Assembly (NCBI RefSeq): GCF_000805385.1
Contig: NZ_JTJW01000006.1
Coordinates: 930,001-994,000 of the forward strand
DNA: 64,000 nt
Direction of reading: 5' to 3'
Origin: Mycolicibacterium setense
Lineage (GTDB): Bacteria; Actinomycetota; Actinomycetes; Mycobacteriales; Mycobacteriaceae
Positions 1 to 9,343 of the stretch are shown here, in pieces (the stretch's first letter is position 1; each line of letters begins with the position of its first letter). Below the pieces are notes generated by a model that saw nothing but the letters and a program-made list of their open reading frames with translations, made no database searches and was not told the origin of the DNA. The translations under genes and the position numbers were made by a program.

Positions 1-131
1 TGCGCTTGCCTGGTCCGGGCCCTGAAGGCTTCCTGCCGTTCGGCACCCCGGCCGGTGCCGCTCGCTACACCGCCGCGCATCCCGGCGCAGTGATCGTGGA
101 CTACCGCCAAGCGCTGGCGGGTGCGGTATGA
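1..131 (+). CDS. C-terminal end of an unidentified protein, probably the ABC substrate-binding subunit
   Basis: An open frame enters from the left edge (first full codon at position 3) and ends with TGA at 129-131, overlapping the ATG of the permease gene (ATGA). Only 42 residues are visible, with an ending such as VIVDYRQALAGAV, and no diagnostic motif. The overlap with an ABC permease and ATPase suggests this is the periplasmic solute-binding protein of the same transporter, since that is the only missing component. This is inference from position; the protein could equally be another enzyme of the operon, for example an iron-sulfur partner of the downstream flavoprotein. Confidence 0.55.
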   Translation, partial: RLPGPGPEGFLPFGTPAGAARYTAAHPGAVIVDYRQALAGAV

Positions 132-988
132 CGACCACCGATACCGCCCCGGCGACCGTCAACGATCTTCCGGTCGCGCCGGAGGCAGAGCATCCCCGCC
201 GCGAATCTTCGGTCTGGCCGCATCGTCTGGTGCGCCTGGCGTCGGTTGTGAGCGCTGTCGTGCTGTGGCAGCTGCTGACCGCCAACGACGTCAGACTCGG
301 CCTGCGGTTCGACACCCTGCCGACCGTCACCGAAATCACTGCGGCCCTGGCGAACCGGCTGGGCACACAGGAATACTGGCTGGACCTCGGCCAGTCCCTG
401 ATCCGGATTCTCACCGGTTTCGGGATCGCCGCGGTGGTCGGCGTGGTCACCGGAATCCTCCTGGGGCGCACCGCGTGGTTCGCCGACATCTTCCGGCCGC
501 TCACCGAGCTGGCTCGGCCGGTCCCGGCGATCGCCATGGTGCCGGTCGCCATCCTGCTGTTTCCCAGCGACGAGGCGGGAATCGTGTTCATCACGTTCCT
601 GGCCGCCTACTTCCCGATCATGGTCAGCGTCCGGCACGCGGTGCGCGCATTGCCGACCATCTGGGAGGACTCGGTGCGCACGCTCGGCGGCGGGCGTGTC
701 GACGTACTGCGCCGGGTGGTCCTGCCCGGCATCCTGCCCGGCCTGTTCGGCGGGCTCTCGGTCGGCATGGGGGTGGCCTGGATCTGCGTGATCTCGGCCG
801 AGATGATCTCGGGCCGCCTGGGAGTGGGCTACCGAACCTGGCAGGCCTACACGGTGCTGAACTACCCCGACGTGTTCGTGGGCATCATCACGATCGGCGT
901 ACTGGGATTCGTGACCGCCGCGGCGGTCGAGTTGATCGGCCGACGGGCCACCCGCTGGCTGCCGCGCGGTGAGGAGAACACACGATGA
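128..988 (+). CDS. ABC transporter permease, SsuC/TauC/NrtB type
   Basis: A 286-residue integral membrane protein of the binding-protein-dependent permease family used for nitrate, sulfonate, taurine and related solutes. Hydrophobic segments are visible at about residues 36-54, 95-118 and 133-150, followed by the cytoplasmic coupling loop (a degenerate EAA loop, about residues 182-205, with the G and P positions in GGGRVDVLRRVVLPG) and further membrane spans to the end. It starts with ATG overlapping the previous stop and its own stop overlaps the ATG of the ATPase gene, so the transporter genes are translationally coupled. The substrate cannot be read from the sequence; the family suggests a small oxyanion or organosulfur/organonitrogen compound. 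Confidence 0.9.
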   Translation: MTTTDTAPATVNDLPVAPEAEHPRRESSVWPHRLVRLASVVSAVVLWQLLTANDVRLGLRFDTLPTVTEITAALANRLGTQEYWLDLGQSLIRILTGFGIAAVVGVVTGILLGRTAWFADIFRPLTELARPVPAIAMVPVAILLFPSDEAGIVFITFLAAYFPIMVSVRHAVRALPTIWEDSVRTLGGGRVDVLRRVVLPGILPGLFGGLSVGMGVAWICVISAEMISGRLGVGYRTWQAYTVLNYPDVFVGIITIGVLGFVTAAAVELIGRRATRWLPRGEENTR

Positions 989-1752
989 GCACCTCCGTGC
1001 GCCCCGCCGCGACCGCAACGGCCACCGGCATGCGGCTGGAGCTCGATCGAATCCGGTTGTCCTACACCGGTACTCCGGTGATCGACGATTTGAGCCTGAC
1101 TGTCGAGCCCGGCGAGATCCTGGTGCTCACCGGCCCGTCGGGATGCGGTAAGTCCACGTTGTTGCGTGCCTTGACCGGCTTGCTGCGGCCGGACGGTGGC
1201 CGGGTGCTGGCCGACGGAGACCTGGTGACCACCACCTCGCGCGACCGCGGCATGGTGTTCCAGGACAGCGCGCTGCTGCCGTGGCGCACGGTGCGGTCCA
1301 ATATCGAATTGGCACTGCAGCTCCGCGGCGAGCCGCGCAACAGCCGTCGGCAGCGGGCCGACCGCTGGATCGAGGAGGTCGGCCTGACCGGGTTCGCCGA
1401 TTTCCTGCCGAAGAACCTGTCCGGCGGTATGCGGCAACGGGTTCAACTCGCGCGCGGGCTGGCGGGTGCGCCCCGTGCGGTCATGATGGACGAACCGTTC
1501 GCGGCGCTGGACACCCAGACCCGCGCGGCCATGCAGCGGCTGCTCGTCGACACCTGGAAGGCCCATCCGACGACCATCGTGTTCGTCACCCACGACGTCG
1601 ACGAGGCGCTCACGCTGGGTGACCGCGTCGCGGTGCTCGGCCGGGCCGGCCAGCCGCTGCGCGCCCTCATCGAGGTGGCCCAACCACGAACCGACCATCC
1701 CGCACGATCCGCGCTGCGCGCCGAGATCATCGCCGCCCTGGAGCAACCATGA
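985..1752 (+). CDS. ABC transporter ATP-binding protein, SsuB/TauB/NrtD type
   Basis: A 255-residue ATPase that would power the adjacent permease. Motifs are complete: Walker A GPSGCGKST (residues 50-58), Q-loop FQDSALLPW (about 92-100), signature LSGGMRQRV (145-153), Walker B VMMDEP (166-171) and the H-loop histidine in FVTHDVDEA. The Q-loop followed by LLPW is typical of the nitrate/sulfonate/taurine group. The gene overlaps its neighbours by four bases on both sides (ATGA), which places the following flavoprotein in the same operon. The remainder of the C-terminus (about 30 residues after the H-loop) shows no extra domain. Confidence 0.93.
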   Translation: MSTSVRPAATATATGMRLELDRIRLSYTGTPVIDDLSLTVEPGEILVLTGPSGCGKSTLLRALTGLLRPDGGRVLADGDLVTTTSRDRGMVFQDSALLPWRTVRSNIELALQLRGEPRNSRRQRADRWIEEVGLTGFADFLPKNLSGGMRQRVQLARGLAGAPRAVMMDEPFAALDTQTRAAMQRLLVDTWKAHPTTIVFVTHDVDEALTLGDRVAVLGRAGQPLRALIEVAQPRTDHPARSALRAEIIAALEQP

Positions 1753-4436
1753 CCGAGCTGACCGAGATTCCCGATATTTCAGACGCCATCCGGATCGACT
1801 GCGACGTACTGGTGATCGGCGGCGGCACCGCGGGCACCATGGCGGCCCTGACCGCCGCCGAGAACGGTGCCCAGGTGCTGCTGCTGGAAAAGGCGCACGT
1901 GCGGCATTCCGGCGCGCTGGCGATGGGCATGGACGGCGTCAACAACGCCGTCATACCCGGTAAGGCCGAGCCCGAGGACTACGTCGCCGAGATCACCCGC
2001 GCCAACGACGGAATCGTCAACCAGCGCACCGTCTATCAGACCGCCACCCGCGGATTCGCGATGGTGCAGCGGCTCGAGCGGTACGGAGTGAAGTTCGAGA
2101 AGGACGAGCACGGCGAGTACGCCGTGCGCAGGGTGCACCGATCAGGGTCCTACGTGCTGCCGATGCCCGAGGGCAAGGATGTCAAGAAGGCGCTGTATCG
2201 GGTTCTGCGGCAACGCTCGATGCGCGAAAAGATCCGGATCGAGAACCGGTTCATGCCCGTGCGGGTACTCACTCACGAGGGCAGGGCGGTCGGCGCGGTC
2301 GCATTCAACACCCGCACAGGTGAATTCGTCACGGTGGCGGCCAAGGCCGTGATCCTGTCCACCGGAGCGTGTGGCCGCCTCGGGCTGCCGGCATCGGGAT
2401 ATCTGTACGGCACATACGAGAACCCCACCAACGCCGGTGACGGATACGCCATGGCCTACCACGCCGGCGCCGAACTCTCCGGGATCGAGTGCTTCCAGGT
2501 CAATCCGCTCATCAAGGACTACAACGGCCCCGCATGTGCCTATGTGGCCAACCCGTTCGGCGGCTATCAGGTCAACGCGCTGGGGGAGAGGTTCGTCGAC
2601 TCCGACTACTGGTCGGGTCAGATGATGGCCGAGGTCAAAGAAGAGATCGAATCCGCCCGAGGACCGATCTACCTCAAGGTCAGCCATCTGCCCGACGAAA
2701 CGCTGACCACGCTGGAGAACATCCTGCACACCACGGAGCGACCCACCCGCGGAACGTTCCACGCCAATCGCGGACACGACTACCGCACCCACGACATCGA
2801 GATGCACATCTCCGAAATAGGTTTGTGCTCAGGGCATTCAGCCTCGGGAGTCTGGGTGGACGAACATGCCCGCACCACCGTGCCCGGCCTGTACGCCGCG
2901 GGTGACCTGGCCTGTGTACCGCACAACTACATGATCGGCGCATTCGTCTACGGCGATCTGGCCGGTGAGCATGCGGCCTCGACGTTGCCGGAAGTTGATG
3001 CACCCGCAGAGCTTCCGGCCGACCAGATAGCTCAGGCCCACGAACTCATCTACCGGCCGCTGCGGCACCCGGACGGACCGCCGCAACCGCAGGTCGAGTT
3101 CAAGCTGCGGCGATTCGTCAACGATTATGTGGCACCGCCGAAGACCGCGACCAAGTTGTCGATCGCGGTGCAGACGTTCGAGCGCATGGTGGCCGAGGTC
3201 GAGGGCATCGGAGCGCGCACGCCACACGAGCTGATGCGCGCCGCCGAGGTGTCGTTCATCCGCGACTGCGCGGAGATGGCGGCCCGATCCTCGTTGACCC
3301 GCACCGAATCACGCTGGGGCCTGTACCACGAGCGGGCCGACCTGCCTGAGCGCGACGACGCGCAGTGGCGTTACCACCTCAACCTCTACAAGGGTTCTGA
3401 CGGCGCCATGAACTTCGTAAAGCGGCCGGTGGCACCGTATTTCGTCGCCGTGCCGGAGCTGGACCACCTGACCTCGCAGGATCCGGTGACCACCGTCGAA
3501 CAGCCCCACCTGCACGGTGGCCGGGCGCCAGCAGCCGAGCGCTCCCGGGTGCGCCCGGCCGGATCCGGACAACCGCCGTCACCGCGGATCGCTGCGGTCC
3601 TGGCCATGGAGGAGCCCGCACTCGACGATCTGAGCGCTTACCTGGCCGATTCGGATCCAGGAGTGCGGCGCACCGCGGTCGCCACGCTCGTCGAGCATCT
3701 GCCCGATGGGTACCAGCCCGCGCTGGTGGCCGCACTGGACGACGACGACGCCGGAGTGCGGCGGGAAACCGCCGATGCGGTACGTGAACTCGTCGAGGTT
3801 CTGCCCGACCCGGGGGCCTTCGCCGGCCGACTGGACTCCGCCGACCCGCTCGTCCGTGCGGTCACGGTGTACCTGCTGAGTTCGCGGCGCGTCGGCACCG
3901 GCGATGCGTACCGGGCCGCATCGACCGACACCGATCACCGGGTACGGATCGAGGCGGTGCGGGCCCTGGTGTCGGTCGACGACCACACCGGTGTGGCGGC
4001 GGCGACCACCGACGAGAACCGGGAAGTGCGGATCGCCGCGGTGGGCGGATTGGCAACCCTGCGCGCTGGTGCCGACGCGGTGCGGACGGCGCTCGACGAT
4101 GCTGATCCGCTCGTGCGGGCGGCGGCACTGGCCTCGCTCGGCGCGGTCGGCTGCACCGCCGACGACGTGGTCAGCATCGAGAAGGCGTTCACCGAATCGG
4201 CGTGGCAGATCCGTCAGGGCGCGGCGCGGGCACTGGCCGGGGCGTCGCCCGAGGTGGCGGTTCCGACGCTGGCGCGGGCGCTGGAAGACCAGCATCTGGA
4301 TGTCCGCAAGGCCGCGGTACTGAGCCTGAGCCGGTGGGCGGGTTCGGAGTCGTCGGCCCGCCAGGCCCTCAGCACCGCACTTGAGGACGGTGACGCCGAT
4401 GTGCGCGCCTACGCCCGCCAGGCGCTCGCTGTTTGA
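1749..4436 (+). CDS. AprA/fumarate reductase-like FAD flavoprotein fused to a HEAT-repeat domain
   Basis: An 895-residue two-part protein. The first ~590 residues are an FAD-binding reductase/oxidase of the succinate dehydrogenase/fumarate reductase/adenylylsulfate reductase alpha superfamily: dinucleotide motif VLVIGGGTAGTMAAL near residue 20, LSTGACGRLG, a histidine in GHSASGVWVDE (His363) where AprA proteins have a conserved active-site histidine, and GLYAAGD for the FAD. The region EPEDYVAEITRANDGIV also resembles AprA rather than SdhA. From about residue 615 to the end there are roughly nine alpha-helical units rich in DxxVRxxA patterns, which read as HEAT/PBS-lyase-like repeats. It overlaps the ATPase gene, so it is linked to the uptake of the transporter's substrate. 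The reaction is unknown; no AprB-like ferredoxin follows, although one could lie upstream of the window. Confidence 0.85.
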   Translation: MTELTEIPDISDAIRIDCDVLVIGGGTAGTMAALTAAENGAQVLLLEKAHVRHSGALAMGMDGVNNAVIPGKAEPEDYVAEITRANDGIVNQRTVYQTATRGFAMVQRLERYGVKFEKDEHGEYAVRRVHRSGSYVLPMPEGKDVKKALYRVLRQRSMREKIRIENRFMPVRVLTHEGRAVGAVAFNTRTGEFVTVAAKAVILSTGACGRLGLPASGYLYGTYENPTNAGDGYAMAYHAGAELSGIECFQVNPLIKDYNGPACAYVANPFGGYQVNALGERFVDSDYWSGQMMAEVKEEIESARGPIYLKVSHLPDETLTTLENILHTTERPTRGTFHANRGHDYRTHDIEMHISEIGLCSGHSASGVWVDEHARTTVPGLYAAGDLACVPHNYMIGAFVYGDLAGEHAASTLPEVDAPAELPADQIAQAHELIYRPLRHPDGPPQPQVEFKLRRFVNDYVAPPKTATKLSIAVQTFERMVAEVEGIGARTPHELMRAAEVSFIRDCAEMAARSSLTRTESRWGLYHERADLPERDDAQWRYHLNLYKGSDGAMNFVKRPVAPYFVAVPELDHLTSQDPVTTVEQPHLHGGRAPAAERSRVRPAGSGQPPSPRIAAVLAMEEPALDDLSAYLADSDPGVRRTAVATLVEHLPDGYQPALVAALDDDDAGVRRETADAVRELVEVLPDPGAFAGRLDSADPLVRAVTVYLLSSRRVGTGDAYRAASTDTDHRVRIEAVRALVSVDDHTGVAAATTDENREVRIAAVGGLATLRAGADAVRTALDDADPLVRAAALASLGAVGCTADDVVSIEKAFTESAWQIRQGAARALAGASPEVAVPTLARALEDQHLDVRKAAVLSLSRWAGSESSARQALSTALEDGDADVRAYARQALAV

Positions 4437-4491
4437 GCGGTACCTTGCCCGAACAGCAAGTTCTGTGTCCTGATGCCTGAGCGCGCCGATA

Positions 4492-4995
4492 ATGGGCAGC
4501 GTGCAGAAAACACGGCACCGCAGACACGACAGCCCGCCGCCGCGGACGGGCAACAGCGAATCCGAGGTGCTACGGGGATTTCTCGATTATCTCCGCACGT
4601 CCATCGCCGCCAAGGTCGACGGCGCGCCCGAGCCGGCGGCCCGGACGTTCTCGGTGCCGTCGGGCACCACGTTGCTCGGCCTCCTGAACCACCTGACCTC
4701 CGTCGAACGGTGGATTTTTCTGGGGGACGACGTCACCGACTGGCAGGCGACGTTTTCGGTCGAACCGTCGGACCGCATCGCCGATGTGGTGGCCCGTTAT
4801 CGCGATGCCGTCGAGTGCGCCAACTCGGTGCTCGACGACTGCGCCGACCTCGCGGCACCGCTTCCCCGATCACGGCCCGGACGCCCCGCGGCCAGTGTCC
4901 GCTGGGCCCTGACCCACATGATCGAAGAGACCGGCCGCCACGCAGGTCACGCCGACATTCTGCGTGAATTGATCGACGGGACCACCGGCCGGTGA
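4492..4995 (+). CDS. DinB/DUF664-family protein
   Basis: A 167-residue protein with the four-helix DinB fold pattern of DUF664: an N-terminal helix (SEVLRGFLDYLRTSI), the helix LLNHLTSVERWIFLG with one candidate metal histidine, and the C-terminal helix THMIEETGRHAGHADILRELIDG with two more (HxxxH spacing). This three-histidine arrangement is seen in thiol-dependent transferases of actinobacteria that use mycothiol or bacillithiol, so a mycothiol-S-transferase role is possible but not shown. ATG at 4492 is used here; GTG at 4501 in the same frame is an alternative, and the first ~25 residues look unstructured. The gene stands alone between the flavoprotein and a large regulator. Confidence 0.82.
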   Translation: MGSVQKTRHRRHDSPPPRTGNSESEVLRGFLDYLRTSIAAKVDGAPEPAARTFSVPSGTTLLGLLNHLTSVERWIFLGDDVTDWQATFSVEPSDRIADVVARYRDAVECANSVLDDCADLAAPLPRSRPGRPAASVRWALTHMIEETGRHAGHADILRELIDGTTGR

Positions 4996-5081
4996 CCAGG
5001 CGCGGGTGCACCGAGGTTTCGGACACATCGAAGTTCGTCGTTACCGCCGCTAACGACGGGGCCTCGGCTTAATGTCGATGC

Positions 5082-7688
5082 GTGCGACTCGCCTGGCCGC
5101 TGACGGGGCGGTTGGAGGAAACCCGGCTGATCGGCGCCGCGCTGGCCTCCGCCGAGCTGTCCGGCGTCGTGATCTATGGAAGTGCCGGGGTCGGCAAGAG
5201 CCGCATCGCCCGTGAAGCACTGTCGGCCGCGCACGTCAACGGGGAGGAAACGCGCTGGGCGGTAGGCACATCGGCAGCGCGTGCGCTGCCCTTGGGAGCG
5301 TTCGCCCGGTGGGTCGGATCCTCGGATGCCGACAGCGCAGAACTGGTGGCCCGGGTGATCGACGGCCTGACCTCCACGTCGAATGGCCTTCCGGTGCTGG
5401 TGGGCGTCGACGATGCGCACCTGCTCGACGGGATGTCTGGTTTCGTCTTGCAGCAGATCGTGCAGCGCCGCGCCGCCAAGCTGCTGCTGACCGTGCGCAC
5501 CGGTGCACCGCTACCGGCCGAGGTGCTGGCGGCATGTGACGGCGGCCGGTTCGAGCGGCTGGATCTGCAACCGCTGTCCCATGACGAGTCGACCCGGTTG
5601 TTGACCGCGGCGCTCGGCGGCACACTCGATGCCGAAGCGGCGCAACGGTTGTGGCGGCTGACCCGCGGCAACGTGCTCTATCTGCGCAACATCGTCGAGC
5701 ATGAGGTCACCCAGGGTCGGCTCGCCTGCCGGGACGGTTTGTGGCGGTGGATGGGAGATCCGGTGATGCCGCCCGGTTTGGTCGAACTGATCGAGACACG
5801 GATCGGTGCGCTACCGCCGGCGGTGGGCGAGGTCGTCGATGTGCTGGCAGTGGCCGAGCCGATCCAGCTGGACCAGCTGACCGCGATCACCGATGCCGAT
5901 TCGGTGGCGGCCGCCGAGGCGCGTGGGCTGATCACGATCGACACCGCCGACCGCGAGGTCCGCGTCGCTCACCCGCTCTACGCCGAGGTGCGTCGCAACC
6001 GGCTGGCGGGCGCTCGATTGCGCCGGCTGCGGGGTTTGGTGGCGATCGCGCTCGGGGAGAGACACGATCGCGACGCCATGCCGGTGCTGGTCCGGCGCGC
6101 AACACTGATGCTCGATTCGGATCTGCCGGTCGATCCCGAGTTGCTGACCCGCGCCGCACAAGGCGCGGTGTGGATGTCGGATCTGGCACTGGCTGACCGC
6201 CTGGCTCACGGAGCCATCACAGCCGGCGCCGGCACGGAGGCGAATTTCATTCGCGCCCATGCCTTGTCGTGGCTGAGCCGAGGTGAGGAATCGGATGCGG
6301 TGCTCGACGCCGTCGACACGGCCGATCTCACCGACGACGGGCGCGCCCGGCTGGCCTTCCTACGGGCCTCGAACATGCTGTGGTCACTTGCCGATCCGGC
6401 CGGCGCCAAGCGGCACGTCGATGATGCGGCGGCGGGCATCCCGGCGGATGCGCGGGCCGCGATCGACGCGTACTACACGGTGCACTGGGCTGCGAATGGC
6501 GCCCCGGAGCGGGCCAGGAATGCATCCCGGGGACTGGATCTGGATGCACTGCCTGCCATCGTGGGCGCGGTGACCGCGTGGGCGGTGGCGGCAGCGTGCG
6601 GCGATGCGGGGCGCACCGACGACGCCGTGGCCGCCGCGCAAGCCGGCTACCGCATCACGGACCATTCCTTCGATGCCGCACACACGCGGTTCGTCATCGC
6701 CGACGCCCACATCGGCGCGTTGCTGCTGGCCGGCCGCATCCGCGAGGCGCGCGAAGAGGCCGAGCAGCTGAGTCGTCGCGCCGCCGAGCGGCCCGGTGCG
6801 GCACAGGTATTCGGGGCCGCGCTGGCAGGTCGTGCCGCCTTCGGGGCCGGCGACCTCGCTGTCGCATCCGGATTACTGGACCCGGCGGTCGAGATGATGC
6901 GGGCAGCGGGGGAGTCGAACGGGTTCGGCTATCGGTTTCACCTGCCCAGGGTCACGGCACTGGCCATCGGGGGCCTGGCCGATGACACCGCCCTGGCCGA
7001 ACTCGACGATTGCCGTCACGCCAGCTGGCGGTACCTGTCCTACGAACACTCGCTGGTGCGGGCATGGGTCGCCGCGACCCAAGGTGCGGTGTCGGAGGCT
7101 GCCCAGATCGCGCTCACTGCCGCCGATACCGCCAGGGCCAACGGGCAACTGGCGGCCGAGGTGTGGTGCCTGCAGACCGCGGCGCAATTCGGCGACCATA
7201 CCCGCACCCGACGGCTCGACGAGTTGGCCGGGCTTGTCGAGGGGCCGCGGGTACGTGCCGCCGCCGCACTGTGCCGGGCCCTTGCCCACGATGACGGCGA
7301 CGGGTTGTCAAAGGCCTCAACCCAATTCGAGGATTTGGGTGACCTGGTGGCAGCCGCCGACGCGGCGGGTCTGGCCGCGGTGGCATATCGGCGCCGGGAC
7401 ATGCGCGGCTCGGCGATGGCCTCGGCGGCCCGGGCCACCGCCCTGGCAGAGGCCTGCGGCGGTGCGGCCACACCGGCATTGCTGGCGGCCGTGGCACATC
7501 TGCCCCTGACCGACCGCGAGCGTGAGATCGCCATGCTGATCGGCACCGGGCTGTCCAACCGGGCCATCGCGGACCGGCTGGAGCTTTCGGTGCGCACCGT
7601 CGAGGGACACATCTACCGCGCCATGGCGAAAACCGGGGTGTCGACCCGGGCGGAGCTGATCCGCCTGCTACCTCGACGGCACCGATGA
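5082..7688 (+). CDS. Large ATPase-type LuxR-family transcriptional regulator
   Basis: An 868-residue regulator. It opens with an AAA/STAND-type ATPase: Walker A GSAGVGKS (residues 33-40) and Walker B-like VLVGVDDAHLLDG. The middle ~450 residues are helical and alanine-rich, like the TPR-type sensory region of this class, and the C-terminus is a complete LuxR/GerE helix-turn-helix (LTDREREIAMLIGTGLSNRA and RTVEGHIYRAMAKTG). The start is GTG, directly before RLAWPLTGRLEE, the usual N-terminus of such proteins. The domain order fits the MalT/LAL regulators, in which ligand and ATP binding drive assembly on DNA. Target genes are not evident; neighbours on both sides are unrelated. Many paralogues exist in fast-growing mycobacteria. 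Confidence 0.9.
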   Translation: MRLAWPLTGRLEETRLIGAALASAELSGVVIYGSAGVGKSRIAREALSAAHVNGEETRWAVGTSAARALPLGAFARWVGSSDADSAELVARVIDGLTSTSNGLPVLVGVDDAHLLDGMSGFVLQQIVQRRAAKLLLTVRTGAPLPAEVLAACDGGRFERLDLQPLSHDESTRLLTAALGGTLDAEAAQRLWRLTRGNVLYLRNIVEHEVTQGRLACRDGLWRWMGDPVMPPGLVELIETRIGALPPAVGEVVDVLAVAEPIQLDQLTAITDADSVAAAEARGLITIDTADREVRVAHPLYAEVRRNRLAGARLRRLRGLVAIALGERHDRDAMPVLVRRATLMLDSDLPVDPELLTRAAQGAVWMSDLALADRLAHGAITAGAGTEANFIRAHALSWLSRGEESDAVLDAVDTADLTDDGRARLAFLRASNMLWSLADPAGAKRHVDDAAAGIPADARAAIDAYYTVHWAANGAPERARNASRGLDLDALPAIVGAVTAWAVAAACGDAGRTDDAVAAAQAGYRITDHSFDAAHTRFVIADAHIGALLLAGRIREAREEAEQLSRRAAERPGAAQVFGAALAGRAAFGAGDLAVASGLLDPAVEMMRAAGESNGFGYRFHLPRVTALAIGGLADDTALAELDDCRHASWRYLSYEHSLVRAWVAATQGAVSEAAQIALTAADTARANGQLAAEVWCLQTAAQFGDHTRTRRLDELAGLVEGPRVRAAAALCRALAHDDGDGLSKASTQFEDLGDLVAAADAAGLAAVAYRRRDMRGSAMASAARATALAEACGGAATPALLAAVAHLPLTDREREIAMLIGTGLSNRAIADRLELSVRTVEGHIYRAMAKTGVSTRAELIRLLPRRHR

Positions 7689-7743
7689 TTCGGGTATGGG
7701 GTTACTCGGTCCGGTTTCACCGAACCGTCGCATGCTGAGTCGC

Positions 7744-7935
7744 ATGGCCGACGAAGGCGAGAGGCGCGAACGGGCGCTGCGACAGCTCCCGTTGCCGTAC
7801 TCGCTGGCACTGCGGTTGCGCGACGCCGGAGTCGCCCGCGACGTCGTCTGTGAGTACCTCAGCATCGAAGAGCCCGCCCTCGACGGCTTCTACCGCATCG
7901 CCGAGGCCAAACTGGCGGCGGCGCAGGGCTCGTGA
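7744..7935 (+). CDS. Small conserved hypothetical protein
   Basis: A 63-residue protein beginning MADEGERRERALRQLPLPY. The body reads LALRLRDAGVARDVVCEYL then IEEPALDGFYRIAEAKLAAA, which resembles two helices of a sigma-factor-region-4-like or response-regulator-like helix-turn-helix; similar short proteins occur in actinobacteria. An in-frame ATG at 7696 would add 16 residues (MGLLGPVSPNRR...), but the second ATG (7744) lies directly before the conserved-looking part. It begins 55 bases after the LuxR regulator and may be co-transcribed with it. The function is unknown. Confidence 0.6.
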   Translation: MADEGERRERALRQLPLPYSLALRLRDAGVARDVVCEYLSIEEPALDGFYRIAEAKLAAAQGS

Positions 7936-7983
7936 GGAGCCCATCGGGACCAACGCGCTCGGGCGGAGAGCCGGCGCGCAGCG

Positions 7984-9186
7984 CTAGAGCTCGAGCGCCT
8001 GATAGGTGCGTCGGACGAATTTGGGTTGTGCGGTCTGCAATTTCGCCAGCGAGGTGTTACCACTGATGGCCGCGGCGTCCACGCCCAGATTCGGATGGTT
8101 CTGGATCAGATAGATCAGAATCAGATCCGCTGACGGGTCGGCCTGCCACCAGGTGCCGTAGGCGCCGGGCCAACTGAAGGTGCCGAGCCCACCCGGACCG
8201 AACAACTGTCGCGATTTCGCCGGATCGGTCACCACCGACAAGTTCAGGCCGAAGCCCCGGCCGACCCAGAACGGGGCGCCGAGGAACTGGAACTGCTTCT
8301 GCTCGGGGGTAAGCCGGTCGGTACGCATCAACCGCACCGACTCGCCGGAGAGAACGCGCACACCGTCGATCGTGCCGCCGCCCAACAGCATTCGGGCGAA
8401 CTTCAGATAATCGTCGGCTGTGGAGAACAACCCGGCCCCACCGGTACAGAACGGAGGGTCGGTGATCGGCGCCGGGCCCATCACATCGTGGGTCAGTTTG
8501 TTCTCGGCGGTCAGTTGGTACATCGTGGCGCTGCGCCGCCGGCCTGCTGCGTCGACAGAGAACCCCGTGTCGGCCATGCCCAGTGGCTGGAAGATCCGCT
8601 CGTCGAGTACCTGGGACAGCGGCTTGCCCTCGATGCGGGACAGCGCGATCCCCAGTACATCGGTGGAGTGGCTGTAGGTGAGGCGCTCACCGGGCTGGTG
8701 TGCCAGTGGCAATGCGGCCACCTCGGCCAGCCAGCGGTCCTGATCTTGGCGCAGCGACAGTTTGCCGTAGGCCGAGGCCAGCGGACCGAGGACCGAGAAC
8801 ACGTAGGCCAGCCCGCTGCGGTGAGTCATCAGATCGTCGAAGGTGATGGGCCGTCGTGCCGGCTCGGTGCGGTCCAGCGGGCCGCGCGCTTCCCGTAGCA
8901 CCCGCATGTCGGCCAGCTCGGGCAGCCATCGCGTCACCGGCTCGTTCAGTGCGAGCTTGCCCTCTTCGGCCAGGGCCATCGCCGCCGCCACCGTGACAGG
9001 CTTTGTCATGGAGGCGATCCGGAAGATGGTCTCCCGTTGCATCGGTAGCTGGGCGTCGACGTCGCGGTGACCCAAGGCATTCACCTGGAGTACCTTGCCC
9101 GCCTGCCACACCAACGTGACCGCGCCGGCCAATAGCCCGGCATCGATCGCCTCATGGATGGACGTCTGATTGCCGTCGAGGTTCAT
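7984..9186 (-). CDS. Serine beta-lactamase-like hydrolase (EstB/LpqK-type)
   Basis: A 400-residue serine hydrolase of the class C beta-lactamase/penicillin-binding fold. The catalytic SxxK is SMTK (Ser59-Lys62 from the chosen start), the YxN-equivalent is TYSHSTDVLG, and the region RPITFDDLMTHRSGLAY is the standard family signature. The start chosen is the ATG giving MNLDGNQTSIHEAI; an upstream ATG at 9219 would add 11 residues with no supporting motif. No signal peptide is visible, so it is probably cytoplasmic. Such proteins are usually esterases or peptidases rather than true beta-lactamases. It is transcribed against the neighbouring alcohol dehydrogenase, with about 157 bases between their starts. 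Confidence 0.88.
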   Translation of the reverse strand: MNLDGNQTSIHEAIDAGLLAGAVTLVWQAGKVLQVNALGHRDVDAQLPMQRETIFRIASMTKPVTVAAAMALAEEGKLALNEPVTRWLPELADMRVLREARGPLDRTEPARRPITFDDLMTHRSGLAYVFSVLGPLASAYGKLSLRQDQDRWLAEVAALPLAHQPGERLTYSHSTDVLGIALSRIEGKPLSQVLDERIFQPLGMADTGFSVDAAGRRRSATMYQLTAENKLTHDVMGPAPITDPPFCTGGAGLFSTADDYLKFARMLLGGGTIDGVRVLSGESVRLMRTDRLTPEQKQFQFLGAPFWVGRGFGLNLSVVTDPAKSRQLFGPGGLGTFSWPGAYGTWWQADPSADLILIYLIQNHPNLGVDAAAISGNTSLAKLQTAQPKFVRRTYQALEL

Positions 9187-9343
9187 CCGGACCAGCCTAT
9201 CCAGCGGCAGCGGCCTCATTGGCGCTAGCCCGAACCGCGACCCCGGGCCGGGCGTGACAAGGCCGTGCCTTTACGGTGCGATTAGTGATTCACCTCTCAG
9301 TTGGCCCAATAGTGTGTCAGGCACCACGAGAAAAGAGATTCCC

